Source: Torymus aiolomorphi
Lineage: Eukaryota > Arthropoda > Insecta > Hymenoptera > Torymidae
DNA: 64,000 bases
Direction of reading: 5' to 3'
NCBI GenBank assembly: GCA_036365515.1
Contig: CM070876.1
Coordinates: 108,031,310 to 108,095,309, forward strand
Numbering within the stretch: position 1 is the stretch's first letter; each line of letters begins with the position of its first letter. A program made the translations under genes and the position numbers. The notes under the pieces were generated by a model. That model did no database searches, was not told the origin of the DNA, and saw nothing but the letters and a program-made list of their open reading frames with translations. This document shows, piece after piece, positions 1 to 12,191 of this stretch.

Positions 1-2550
1 GATTTAATACTTGAAAATTACTTAGGCTCTATGAATGAAATTTGTAATTATTGAATGTACCACGGATAATTAGGATTTGTGGCCAAATATACCACAATGT
101 TTATGCTTTACATGCAAATGGAAATGTAGCCCGAAAATATGGGCAATTATACGTTTTAGATAATGACATGGCAACACAGGAACGAAAAAATTAGCAAATG
201 CAATCTTGATACGAAATCAGAATTGTTAAGTGTGTTGCTAAACAAAATATTAGTCATGATAAAACAAATTTATAAAAAATGGAAGTGAGCCGGGAGTAGT
301 CAATGTTTTGTTTGAGAAACTTGAAAGCAGAAAAACAAAAATAACCGAAGATAGAAGGGTATTGAACAAAATCATAAATACTTTAACATAAAATAATTCT
401 TAGATATAATCGTTTTGTTTGTAATAATCATTCCAAAATATTTAATAATTATTTAAATAAATCTAACTTTATTGATGTCATTTCTCTGTCAACTTTATTA
501 ATCTCTTTATTTTCTTACATACCTAACTTTTCAACACTTTATTTGCAAAGCTTTCGTTCGATTTAGTAATATATCCAGTATATCTATATATATACCCGCC
601 TATATTGTTAAAATATGTTAAGAATTTAAACTGGAATAATAATAATAAATAATTTTAAAATAAAATAAAATATTAATAATAATATTTCATTTTAAATAAT
701 TCCATTAATTTAAAAATTATATTTAACTGTATTAATTAAAATTTAATTGTACCAAGGCTATGTATATATATTACAATTTTACCTACTCGATGTTTGTTTT
801 TATTTCCGTGCATCTCCTAGAAATAATTCCTCTAACCTTCTCTCACATAATGAGAGAATCCTTTCGGCGCATGTGGTTCCTTTATGCATAATTGGGAGTG
901 GGAGAGGGGGGGGGGGGGTTATCGGTATTCTTTTGTCACGGTGAAGGTCGGGTATCTCGGCATGGTGTGGTTTGTGCACATAAGAATTATGCACATATTT
1001 ATGCACCTATTTCGCGGTGTATCCGTCCCAGGGTTCAGAATCCGCGCGGTTAGTCGAGTTGTATATTCTCCGTTCTTTATTTCGAATTTTGCTCTTTAGT
1101 TGCACGGGGATGAGTGTGCGCTTTACATTTGTGCTGACGTTTGATTTAACTTAATACGCGGCCTTCCACAGTTTAGTTTACGTTTACATAATACGTGCCT
1201 CGCTTAGTTTCCGATTATCACTCATTTGTCACGAGCCCAACATGCTCAATTGTCATCTCCAAAATCTGCCGTGTGTACTTGCTTACTATTTTCTAAGGGT
1301 TTATTATTAATTTAAGCAAATCATTCCAACGATTACCATTATATTATTAATAATGGGTTTCCTTTTCTCCTTTTGACTATCCCCGTGCATATTATAAATA
1401 CCTTGCGCATTTACCCGGTGCGGGCCTATGATTTCCTCGTACAACAACTCAATCGATTTAATCACTCATACACAGGAATTCTCTCATGAGATAGCTGGTT
1501 GATAAAAGCAATTCACTATATTATATCGCTTATTCTGGCCAAAAATTCTTTAGATAATGAGTAGGCGTGCGGTTCGCTACATAACCCGTGTTCTATCGTA
1601 TATGCGTTAGCGTGCCCCACCATGGCCCTGATCGCGACGCGGGAGAGATGTCGCAAGCAAGCTGGCGTTTCCCCCTCCACGTCACATGACCGTTGGGCTC
1701 AAAGCTGCTCAGCGCCGAGATTCGACTTGCATCGTTGCATTTTTTTTTGCAGCCAATTGAGGGCTTTTCTCCTTTTTTTTCTTTTGTTTTCTTCCTTCTT
1801 TTTTTTCAGCTCCGCGACTCACATCTGCGGTTCCCTTTCGCCGAGTTTCCGCCGCAACTCCACTCCGTAAGCATACTTCCTCCCTTTACGAGTACTCGAG
1901 TCGCTAGTTCGATACAATACAAGGGAGCTGACCTTCGAAAGGTCAGGGAGATGGCGCGTGCGGGAACCGATGATCGGGCCATCGCTCTGTGTCTGCGGGA
2001 AGGTAGGGTGCATGCATCTGCTTCTTTATATGTTGTATATAGGTTTTAGCGAATTTGGCCCGACTACTCATTTTTAATGCGTGACTCATACGTCTGTTTA
2101 TTTTTACGATTAAGAGGTAAATTGCTTTTCTCGCTTGCTATCATGGAATTTGATGAGTTTGTTTCCATTCCTTTTTCCTGTTTTCTTTTTCTTTTTCGGA
2201 AATCATATTTCTGCGCCGTAACCTAAAAATTTGCTTCTGGTTTCCCCGTTTGTATTTTCGTTAGAATCATTTGCTTGTGAGTGTGAATAATTTGTTATGA
2301 CTAAAGCGTACCCTACTCTTTTCTTTATGACTCCTTTTTTCTAAATTTTGACGCATACAATTATTATTGGTATTCTAGCGATACTCATTGCCGGCGCTAA
2401 AGATATATATATATTTTTTTTTAAATTGTATGTTTGGCATATCTTTGCACGTATAATGTGCCCCTTTTTCAACTTGGGCGCGCGAATTCCTCGCGATTGG
2501 GCTTGTTGTTTCCCTCTTTTTTCTTTTAGAAGAATATACGAGATATCGAC
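1..2550. other. Unassigned AT-rich stretch
   Basis: I see no supportable gene here. The first 780 bases are very AT-rich and hold short AT repeats. A homopolymer G run lies near 905-917, and pyrimidine-rich tracts lie at about 1740-1810 and 2160-2200. Open frames in 1620-2050 have low-complexity Phe/Ser-rich translations from the pyrimidine tract and show no domain. Confidence 0.6.
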
Positions 2551-4152
2551 CTTTACACGCGCGGCGTCTGAGGGGCCGCGGAAAAAAGAAAAAATATATA
2601 TTCCCCCCCCCCTTTTTTGCGTTTGTTACGCTCGCCTGTCGTCTGAGAGGCCGCGAGGAATTTGCGCGAACGCCCCTCCTCTTCTGAAACCTTATTTATT
2701 CGTTTATTGAAAGATTCGTAACTTTTTCGATATTCGTATGTACGACTCGCGATCTCCTTTTCTTATTTTATAGACATAACGTCTGCTATGACTAATTTCC
2801 ACGATTTCGCACGACCTTGCACACTCCGTCTCTATTTTGCGGAGTCTCGGTTTCTTCGCGAGATATTTTATTTTTCATCTCCCCGAGGAAATGGCGAGTG
2901 TTTTTACCTTTTCATCAGTTTCATTGCAGTGGAAGTTCTTAGTTGTGCTAGTGTGTATGTGCCGTCCACCGTATTGCTATCCAATGTCTTTTCTTTGTCC
3001 CGTTGTAACTCAGAGGTCGCCGCGTGTGTTTCCCTCTCTGATACGACTCAGAGACTTTAGGACATGCTTGACTTTTCTTATATTTTTGTTTCGCAGCTCA
3101 GAGGCCGTTGCGCGTATTCGCATTGTAGATACGACTCAGAGGCTTTGGGGCGTGTTTGACTTCTCTTATATTTTGGTTTCGCAGCTCAGAGGCCGTTGCG
3201 CGTGTTCGCATTATAAATACGACTTAGAGGCTTTGGGGCGTGTTTGACTTTTCCTTTGTACCTGTTTTCTTTCGCATCTCAGAGGCCGCACAGTGGTCCC
3301 AAATGAACATGATGGACAAAATAAAATATCTTCTTTTGGAACTGACCGATTGGGATGGGGATACTCTTAAAATGAAGGTTATAATAAGTACTTTGAGGGA
3401 AAATTGTAGATAAAATGTTTAAAAAATTTTCAAGGTCAGACCAAGATCAATATATAAAAATTTACTTTTTTTTAATGATCAGAAGAAGCTGGGCTGTTAC
3501 CCAAACAAGCTGAATAGATTTGTATGGGGTTTTCGGATCGCTGATAGCAAATCAGCTGACAGAATTGTAAAATTCATTTGTTTAAACAATAATTTTCAAA
3601 TTTTTCTTCTATCAAATGTTAAATTAAAATAATAATAAGTTAAAACACGAATCATATATAAAAATAAAAAATAATTATTTTTATTCAAATTAATCTAAAT
3701 AATTTTTGTTATTGTAATATTCCCGTTAATTACCATAATAAAGCGTACAACTTTATGAAAAAAATAGTACAGAATACAACTTGTACATTACATACAAGTT
3801 GTATCCATTTTATATATTACAATTATATTGGAATAATAATCCATTTTCATTACGTAAGTGAAAAGAAATTCCTGCGAAAAAATAATTCGTATATAGTTAT
3901 ATATACTTATATATGTTTATATACATTTCTCGAAAGGGGTTTATAAAGCCCGTTTTTCTATATATAGGGGTTTATCGAGCCCGATTTTGATTATGCAGCC
4001 CGGGCTTCATAATATTTCTCAATATAGGGGTTTATGTGGCCCGACCTAGAGTCTATAACCCCATGGTCCATTATTTCATTAGTCACTTGCCATAGGGCAC
4101 TCTGGGCTATAGGTACTAATATACAGTTTTGGGCTACATAAACCCCGATAAA

Positions 4153-4241
4153 TGTGTGTGTGTGTGTGTGTGTGCGTGCGTGCGTGCTTGCGTGCGTGCG
4201 TGCGTGGGTGTGGGTGTGGGTGTGAGTGTGGGTGTGTGTAT

Positions 4242-4311
<70 letters not shown>
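4153..4311. repeat. (GT)n microsatellite with interspersed GC, inside foldback element
   Basis: A GT dinucleotide tract with interior variants (TGCG and TGGG steps around 4174-4238) abuts the left side of the inner palindrome that starts near 4310. It sits opposite the TA tract on the right side of the same palindrome. Confidence 0.95.
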
Positions 4312-4314
<3 letters not shown>

Positions 4315-4724
4315 GTCTATGTCGCTATGTATAATTAAGTATATTAGTATATACGACTGAATATCATTTTGCACGAGGTCTACAAGAAACTCTACTAAAA
4401 AGATAATCTTAGGTCAAATTAATAATTATGCATGGCGATACATGTTCATGTATTATGGTATACATTTTTATATATCAATATATAATTGTATGAATAATAC
4501 AATCACTAAAAGGTTTATATACAATACGTAATCATATAAAGTTATGCATAATTATATATTGATATATAAAATTGTATACCATAATACATGAACATGTATC
4601 GCCATGCATAATTATTAATTTGTCCTAGGATTATCTTTTTAGTTGAATTTCTTGTAGACCCCGTGTAAAATGATATTTAGTCGTATATACTTATATACTT
4701 ATTTATACATAGTGACATAGAGAC

Positions 4725-5049
<325 letters not shown>

Positions 5050-5985
5050 TTCTGCATATATAAGTATGTGGGTGAACCGGTTTCGAAGAGGTATACTGCT
5101 TTTTTCAGAGTTGCCTATGTTAACGTTACTAAAGAAATATGGACCCTGGGGTTATAGACTCTAGAAAATGGCCGAAAATTCTCCAAAACCAGTCATATAT
5201 ACCTTTTCCCGTTTGAAGAGGCTCTTCAAAACCGGTATATAATATCTCGAAAAACTCTCCAAAACCGATAAAAGACATAAATAAGGATATATAAACATAT
5301 ATAAGTATATATAACTATATACGAATTATTTTTTCGCAGGAATCTTTTCACTTATGTAATGAAAATGGATTATTATTCCAATATAATTGTAATATAAAAT
5401 GGATACAACTTGTATGTAATGTACAAGTTGTATTCTGTACTAATTTTTTCATAAAGTTGTACGCTTTATTATGGTAATTAAAGGGAATATTACAATAACA
5501 AAAAATTATTTAGATTAATTTGAATCAAAATAATTATTTTTTTATTTTTATATATGATTCGTGTTTTAACTTATTATTATTTTAATTAAACATTTCATAG
5601 AAGAAAAATTTGAAAATTATTGTTTAAACAAATGAATTTTACAATTCTGTCATCTGATTTGCTATCAGCGATCCGAAAACCCCATACAAATCTATTCAGC
5701 TTGTTTGGGTAATAGCCCAGCTTCTTCTGATCATTAAAAAAAAGTAAATTTTTATATGTTGATCTTGGTGTGACCTTGAAAATTTTTTAAACATTTTATC
5801 TACAATTTTCCCTCAAAGCACTTATTATAAACTTCATTTTAAGAGTATCCCCATCCCAATCGGTCAGTTCCAAAAGAAGATATTTTATTTTGTCCAGACA
5901 TGTTCCTTTGGGCCCACTGTGGGCCGTTGCGCGTGTTCGCATCTCTGATACGACTCAGAGGCTTTGGGGCGTGCCCGACTTTTTC

Positions 5986-6612
5986 AGGTAATCCAAATGT
6001 ATGCGGCCGTTTGCTAATTAATCATTTAATGGTTTAATTTCTTTAGCATTGAGATCCATAAGTGTTTCTGGATCTATAGCTTTGAATATCCTCAGGGCTC
6101 TATCTTTATCTTTTTGTATCTTGGTTATGGCCCTTAGTACATTGGCGAGTTTAAGTTATGTTCTCAATAATATTCATTGTTAATATTCATCCAACTTTTC
6201 GTTTTTTTTTCTCGTGCGACCTCGTATGGTTCCAACGAGATGGTGGACAACTTTTTGTTTTTTTTTTTTCGGCTTTCGAAGTCTCACAAGCAGACTTTAC
6301 GTGACCTTCATATTTGGATAGCAAGTCCTATTCAAGGAATTAATCTATTTTACGGAGATTTCATCATGTACCAGGAATTCTTCGCATAGCAGGCAGCACA
6401 ATTCTGTACGAATCGTTTCAGGCGTCCAGCATTTCTCTGGCAAGCATCTCCTCTTTTATGGTTGGCAGGTGTATGGAATTCTAGCACTCTAGTTGGGATA
6501 ATCTTATAGTATGTTTGGGTCTACTCGCGGTTACCTCTTCCTGTCAGTCCTAAGTCCTGCAGGACTCTAGTACCGAGCATCCTGAGAGTTTAAATGACCA
6601 ATCACATTGTCT
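5986..6612. other. Short unassigned stretch with one possible coding scrap
   Basis: No intact gene is visible. T-rich runs lie at 6200-6270. One minus-strand stretch at 6018-6145 reads openly for about 42 codons and is listed separately. Confidence 0.5.
6018..6145 (-). pseudogene. Possible coding scrap, about 42 codons
   Basis: On the minus strand this stretch translates to a balanced, charged sequence containing RALRIFKAID and ETLMDLNAKEIKPLND, then a TAA at 6018-6020. Upstream in the same frame there are stops. The composition looks more like protein than chance translation of AT-rich DNA. I recognise no family. It lies downstream of the minus-strand gag remnant and could be part of the same lost element. 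Confidence 0.25.
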
Positions 6613-8043
6613 TTATTTGTCTATATTGCAATTATATCTTGCGTTATCCCGGCGATCACAATTGCGCCAATCACTCCTAAAATCCCTTCCATAATGATGC
6701 GGCTGGGATTTGTCGTTATTGAAGCTATGTTCGCCCTTCGGATGAGTGCTATATCTTCGATCACCTTCACGACCTTGCTTATTGTTTTGCTAATAGCGAT
6801 TAAGACGATCGTCCCAGGCATTTCCATTGTAATAAGGTCGATAGCGTGTAGTGCGGTTTCCACGGTCTCCTTGACCTTTGTAATTACTGATTCGGTAATC
6901 CAATCTCCGATAGCGGTTAGGTCGTCATTCGTAGTTTCTTGCATATTGCCTATTCGCATCAGGCGGATCTTCCTGCGATTTCACGTTTATGGATTGCGGG
7001 GTGTATACTACTGCGGGATGCGATAACGGGATAACCTGTCTCATTGGGTACGTGGTATATAACACTTGCGGTGGCGGCGGTGGCGATGGTGTTCCTCCCA
7101 GTTTGCCCAAACTCCCTAAGGTGACTTCTCCGTTCCTCAGGCTCCTTCGTAGGGCGTAACAATCATCATATTGATGTCCCTTCTTTTGGCAGAAGATGCA
7201 AAATTTCATCTCTGCGTCCTTATACCGGCACCTACCCTCGGGATGTTCATCCATGCCGCATACACCGCAGCGATCCTTAGCGGGGGCCCTCCTGATCGTG
7301 GCCTCCAGCGGATTATCGTTTTTTACTATAGCGTATTTTTCCATCAGTTCGGTGAGAATACCGTCTGCGGAGATGGGGCCCGACTGCGTCCTCCCACATC
7401 GTGCCCCGGTTCTCTGTTCCACTCTTACGGCTTCTGTTATCGCCTCGACCAGGGTTTTGGGATTCGCGGCCCTTACTTGGTGTTGCAGATCCCCTTCAAG
7501 ACCGTAAAGAAACTGATCGAGAGCTTCCGAGTCACCCCTGTTTTTGTAAGTTAGTTTCTCGAAATCTTGTAAGGATCTATCAGCATCATAGTTATTCAGT
7601 AGTCGATTCAGCAAGATTTCTACGCGCTGTCCATAACTTCCGACGCTTTCCCCTTTCTCTTGTTTGATAACCTTAAGTTCGGCGAGTAATCTGTCGGCGC
7701 CTCCAGCGTGCGTGTACCTCATTGTAATATCTTCGAGTATTTTTTCGACCGATGTAAAACGGTTCATACGGCACATATAACCATCCGCAGCTCGTCCGCG
7801 AAACTTGGAGGCTAACGCGCTCATCAACCAGCATTCTGCTGACGCGCCAAATTCGTTGAGTACATTGCGCACAACGCGGCAAAAGAAGGCCACCGAGTCG
7901 GGATTGCCGTCGAACGAAGGAATCGTGTTCATAGCCTGTTGCAGTGAAAATGTCCACGCAGCGTCTCTCGGGCGGGTGACGCGCGAGTGTGGCGGTGAGA
8001 GGTCGATGGACCAGGGGAGTGGCTCGACGAGGGGCTGACGCAT
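6613..8043 (-). pseudogene. gag: Retrotransposon gag remnant, zinc-knuckle half
   Basis: The open part covers 8043 to 6925 (372 codons). The middle resembles the capsid region of LTR-retrotransposon Gag (FDGNPDSVAFFCRVVRNVLN near the start, then a helix-rich stretch). Two exact CX2CX4HX4C zinc knuckles follow: CGVCGMDEHPEGRC and CIFCQKKGHQYDDC. A proline-rich linker (SPPPPPPQ) follows them. A stop ends the frame at 6925-6927, but the same frame continues as an Arg/Asn/Tyr/Gly-rich tail with one more stop down to 6613, typical of a nucleic-acid-binding Gag tail. No protease, reverse transcriptase or integrase follows, so this is a gag-only relic. The N-terminal half lies in another frame at 7929-8744. 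Confidence 0.75.
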
Positions 8044-8744
8044 CGGTGGCTTACCCCGGAGCCCGGCAACTCTGTTCTTAATTGTGACTCTACATTCGGT
8101 AATCCGCTAGAACCTTTGGCGTGCGCGAGAAAATGGTTGTAATCCGACAGTCTTCTCGCCTTAAATTCCGGCATTTGGTCATGTGTTACCCATTTCGGTA
8201 CGTAGTCATTGGGTGCTTCTGCGGTTGTATGCGGAGCGCAGAGTAGGTCGCGATCTATACTCGTGGCGTTGGTTGCGACCGGGAGTCCCTCATTATTAAA
8301 CCCACTTTCTCCGTGCGACGCCTTCCCGGAGGAGCACGGAGCTTGCAATAGTTTCCGCAACGGACTCGGGGATTTCGGTAGCGTTGTTAGTAATTTTTGT
8401 AACTTCGCCGCGAGTTCATCTCTGTGGTTGGTGATGATTTGTACCTCGTCGATCCCCAGATCTCTAGCCCCCACAGATAGAACGTAATCGAGCTTTCGTA
8501 TCGCGATTACCAAAGCCTCGGAAGAGGAAAGGGCCACTGCCATGTCAGCACATGCGAGAGCACAATTAATGTCACCTTCCAGCTGATCCGCCATTCGAAA
8601 CCCGGGTGTTCGAGGGCGTGCCCCTGAGCACCGCGTTACTTCTACGTCGGGATCGAATCCGGCGGCTTCATTTTGCCACGCGGAGTCAAGGCTATATTCT
8701 TCGTTATTCCTCATGTTGCGACACGACAAGAGTTTCTTAAACAT
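7929..8744 (-). pseudogene. Retrotransposon gag remnant, N-terminal half
   Basis: This 271-codon frame starts with an ATG at 8744 and overlaps the zinc-knuckle frame (8043 and below) in a different phase. I infer that a frameshift near 8040-7930 split one gag. The product is acidic to neutral, Ser/Pro-rich towards its end, with a helical stretch of DELAAKLQKLLTTLPKSP type. It has no recognised domain of its own. GC content is clearly higher than in flanking DNA, which supports past coding. Its role as Gag matrix-like region is inferred from position alone. Confidence 0.55.
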
Positions 8745-9011
8745 GATAGATTTAAAGTGTTCCGCGAACCAAAATCACTCAGTATTCACGGCCCGTAATT
8801 TTACCTTCTTTTAACTAGCTCCTTATTGGTCACGTGATTCCCCACGAGAGACAGCGTGCAATAATTGGGTATTAAAAGTTTCACTTATCCTTGTAGGCAG
8901 ACCACAATAAGGATGATGGAGACGTGAGTAGTAAGGGGACCGGTATAGCGAGACGACCCCCCGCGGTGCGGTGTGTAGGGGCCATGTGGCACCCCGCTGT
9001 GCGGTGTGTAT

Positions 9012-9762
9012 GGGTCCCCAAGTGTGACAAGGTGATTAACTCAAGTGTTTACAGTAGCAAGTGTGGCCACAAGCTAATTAGTGTAAACAATGGGGGGTGA
9101 TTTATTACCCCATAAAAAATGGTGCACTCATGGCGCCCGCCATGACGTCATGCTGCTATATATGGCCCACGTGTGTTGCCGTATATGCCATGACTCGAGG
9201 TGGTGGGGGGGCGAGCGTTTTGGCTGTCTGCGCTACACCATAAAGACTCATAGGGTGCGGGGCCTCTCGCAGTATAGACCGTGTGCGGTGTGTATGGGTC
9301 CCAAGTGTGAACACAAGTTAATTAGGGTAAACAATGGAGTGAATTATTACCCCATAAATAATGTCCCACTTATCGCTCGCGCCATGACGCTATGCCGCTA
9401 TACCTGCCCGGCGCGTGCCGTCGTATATGCCCCGACTCGTGGTGGTGGGGGGAGAGACCTTTGGCTGTACACGCTACGCCATAAAGATCTCTCGCTGTAT
9501 AGACCGCGTGCTGTGTGTATGTGTTTCAAGTGTGACAAGTTCATTAATCCAAGTGTTTACAGTAGCACGTGTGTGAATACAAGCTAATTAGGGTAAACAA
9601 TGACGCACTTATCGCTCCCTCCATGACGTCATACCGTTCTATCTGCTCTGCGCATGCCCCCCGTGTATGCCCTGACTCGTGGTGGTGGTGGGAGACGAGA
9701 CCTTTGGCTATACGTGCTACGCCATAAAGACCCATGGGGTGCGAGGCCTCTCGCTATACAGA

Positions 9763-9765
<3 letters not shown>
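9012..9765. repeat. Three-copy tandem repeat, units about 230-285 bp
   Basis: Units begin at 'caagtgtgacaaggtgatta' (near 9018), 'ccaagtgtgaacacaagtta' (near 9300) and 'caagtgtgacaagttcatta' (near 9528). Each then carries 'aattagggtaaacaatg', 'cgccatgacg', 'gactcgtggtggtgggg' and 'cgccataaagac' in order. The first copy is longest. A weaker partial unit may precede it (8960-9012). The third unit runs directly into a GT microsatellite. Confidence 0.85.

Positions 9766-9844
<79 letters not shown>
9766..9844. repeat. (GT)n microsatellite
   Basis: A GT tract ends the tandem array and grows out of the 'accgtgtgcggtgtgtatg' motif found at the same place in the other units. Confidence 0.95.
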
Positions 9845-9845
<1 letters not shown>

Positions 9846-10380
9846 CGCAATGAGAAGTTGTGGGGAGGAAATAGGGAGTTGGTGTAAAGGAGGGGTCTAC
9901 AAATAAAAAAAGCATGTTGAGGAAAAATAAATTTTTATTTATTTATTTAAACGGGGTGAAACCCCCTATTTTATGAACAGTTTTTACTCATTAACATAAA
10001 TGTTGTCCTTAAAGGGACCGTTTATTATTCGTTATATTTTGAATAACCATCTTTTTTTGGGAAGGAGAAGGAATTGGTGGAAAAGGAATGGTGTGGTGGA
10101 GAATTTTTTTTGTTTGTCCAAGAGTCTTTCTTGTCTGCCTTGTTGATGAGATTGATGAGAGGTTCTTTGCCGTCTGGTTTGACCTGGTGCTTGCTGAACG
10201 GGGGCCCCATGATGTTGCCTTCCCGGTGGTCTTTCGACGAATGACTTATGTATAATGCTGCATATATAAATATATGCGTGCTAGCGCAATGAGAAGTTGG
10301 GGGCGTAAATAGGAGTAGGTATAAAGGAAGGGTCCTTAAATAAAAAAGTGTGATAAGGTAAAATACATTTTATTATATAA
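9845..10380. repeat. Pair of about 90-bp direct repeats, about 440 bp apart
   Basis: Bases 9847-9935 and 10288-10380 share 'gcaatgagaagttg', an 'aaatagg..agt.ggt' stretch, 'taaaggagggtc' and 'aaataaaaaa'. The second copy contains TATAAAGGA, the first TGTAAAGGA. Each copy lies just beyond the 3' end of a minus-strand frame (10025-10210 and 10409-11212), so they may be duplicated 3' flanks of a viral gene or parts of a terminal repeat. The interval otherwise holds only a 61-codon frame. Confidence 0.55.
10025..10210 (-). CDS. Small hydrophilic ORF, unrecognised
   Basis: A 61-codon frame, rich in Lys, Asn and Ser (KADKKDSWTNKKNSPPHHS), lies in the same orientation as the minus-strand virus-like genes and downstream of them. 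It has no domain, membrane segment or signal peptide. The duplicated flank described at 9845-10380 is the only reason to take it as more than chance. It may be the start of a truncated gene. Confidence 0.2.
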   Translation of the reverse strand: MGPPFSKHQVKPDGKEPLINLINKADKKDSWTNKKNSPPHHSFSTNSFSFPKKDGYSKYNE

Positions 10381-10408
10381 AATAAAAAAAAATTATTTAT
10401 GTACATTT

Positions 10409-11212
10409 TTAAACTTTTAACGCACTAACAACATTTTTTTCTAGAATTGTTAAATAAGAACTCTCGCTCAAATTTGCAAACATTAATTGATTTAGCGCGA
10501 GTTCTTTCATTTTGTCTTCTAGTTCATTAAATACAACGCCGATGAATGTATGGTCTAGTAAATGCACGTCGTTTTTGCTAATTGCTTCCGTTTTAATAAC
10601 ATCGATCATTATACCGAAAACCTTGTTCACAAAACCCGACATTTCTTCTAACTTTTTTAATTTATAGTCTATACACTGTTGGAACTGTTTCAATCCGTTG
10701 AAAGTTGTATACTGCATCATAATCTTCGGTGGTTTTTCAGACTTCTTCTTTTTTGTAGTAGGTTCGTCACTGGTAGTGGAGGCGACTGCCTCCTGATTGG
10801 CGTTATCGTCTTCAAAGTCGAACTGTTGAGCCTCGTGTTCGTACTGAAGGGTGAACGATGGCGGTGTTACTTCGGGCTTATCGGTGATTGATACGGTTCT
10901 ATGACCGTAGGCTGTGGTCAATTCGACGTCGTGGTGCGGTAAATATATTTTTGCATATTTGCCTTGCTTTACAAAATCGCCTGATGCCCATAGATACTCT
11001 CCGAAGGTCTTGAAATGGGTTTTTAATTGTTCCCAACTGTCGATATCCAGAGTTCTATATTTATGCGGTGATGTATGCCCGCCGAACCTGATGACGGGTC
11101 GGAAATAGCCAGCAGCATAATCCAAGCTGATGTAAACGAACTTGGAGTACGAATAGTTGAGAGCGTAAATCGAATTGTACAGTAAATTCGGCACTAGCTT
11201 TGTTTGAGACAT
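10409..11212 (-). CDS. Unknown protein of the virus-like cluster, 267 aa
   Basis: This is an intact frame. I prefer the ATG at 11212 (MSQTKLVPNLLYNSIYALNY) to the first ATG at 11251, because the extra N-terminal residues look like leader. The N-terminal 120 residues are aromatic-rich and ordered-looking (YAAGYFRPVIRFGG, WEQLKTHFKTFGEYLWASGDF). An acidic, Ser/Thr-rich linker follows. A basic TTKKKKSEKPPK stretch could be a nuclear signal. The C-terminal 100 residues look helical (FQQCIDYKLKKLEEMSGFVN). It lies downstream of the protease and MDY-family genes on the same strand. I do not recognise the family. A virion or DNA-binding role is possible but inferred only from context. Confidence 0.6.
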   Translation of the reverse strand: MSQTKLVPNLLYNSIYALNYSYSKFVYISLDYAAGYFRPVIRFGGHTSPHKYRTLDIDSWEQLKTHFKTFGEYLWASGDFVKQGKYAKIYLPHHDVELTTAYGHRTVSITDKPEVTPPSFTLQYEHEAQQFDFEDDNANQEAVASTTSDEPTTKKKKSEKPPKIMMQYTTFNGLKQFQQCIDYKLKKLEEMSGFVNKVFGIMIDVIKTEAISKNDVHLLDHTFIGVVFNELEDKMKELALNQLMFANLSESSYLTILEKNVVSALKV

Positions 11213-12191
11213 TTTGTAAAAATACTGACTTAACGTTGGTAAAAATGTCACGACTTTGTCGAGGTAGAGCGACTGACTGACTGAGGGTGGCGCGGCTAGG
11301 CCCCGTAGTTATTCTCTCTCCAGCGCGAATCCCCTCCTTTCTACCACGAGTTACGATTGGCTGGTCGATTGTTACGTAAAATCCGAGCGCCCAATCATGA
11401 ACGTTTACGCGTATGTATCGGAGAGTGGGAAGAAGCATTGGGAAACTCGCGGAGCCCTTGAGAAACAGAACCATAAATTTTCCCCGTTAAGGGTTTTGAG
11501 CCTCAAAGAAGAAGAAGAAGAAGAAGAAAACGGCACATGTTTTTTTCACCACTTGAAAAAAGGAAACGTCTAATGTGTTTTTCACCGCTTGAAAATCCGT
11601 TACACATATGCTTTTCGGTGACTCAAGCTACTTATGTTTCAAAGCCTCGAAGAAGAAAGCGCCTCCTGTGTTTTTCACCACTTGAAAAAAGGGAAACAGC
11701 TAAGGTGTTTTTCACCACTTGAAAAAACCGTTACGCATGTGCTTTTCGGTTTCTTCATGGAATAGTACATATTCGTTTCAAGATAAAAAAGGTAAGGAAT
11801 TAAATTTAGCGGGCAAGGTCGTTAAATGAATACGGTGTTTGTTTAACTTTTTTTTATTGTTCGATCAAATTAAAAAAAATACATTTTAAACTTACAAATA
11901 TATGAATAATATAAAATTACAAGCTAAAAAAGGCCAAGACAAACGTAGTATACAAAACCTTATAAACTAAGAAAGACGGATACACGTACACATCAGCTTT
12001 TACAATTCTAAAACTTACAATGTACATAAAGTGTAAATATAAACTAAAAATTGAATGTGTTTCTGGATAAAAAAGAAATATTACAAACTAAAAAATTGAA
12101 TGTGACGTAGGATTAAATAGAAATATTATAATAAAAATTAAGTCACGCACACACACACATACACACACACACACACGCGCACACGCACATT
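11213..12191. other. Noncoding gap with short degenerate repeats and CA tract
   Basis: From 11505 to 11730 the motif 'tttttcaccacttgaaaaaa' recurs at least four times, alternating with 'ccgttacgcatgtgcttttcgg' and a GAA run (11507-11528). From 11760 to 12148 it is AT-rich with nothing recognisable. A CA tract fills 12149-12190, right up to the stop of the protease gene. Confidence 0.6.

Noticed and set aside
1622..2049. Two overlapping frames rich in Phe/Ser
   Set aside because: Pyrimidine-rich DNA leaves few stops; no motif or conserved start.
6607..7667. Several plus-strand frames opposite the gag remnant
   Set aside because: They are mirror frames; the zinc knuckles and Gag tail lie on the minus strand.
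9090..9587. 165-codon plus-strand frame in the tandem array
   Set aside because: It reads through repeat units without domain or consistent phase between units.
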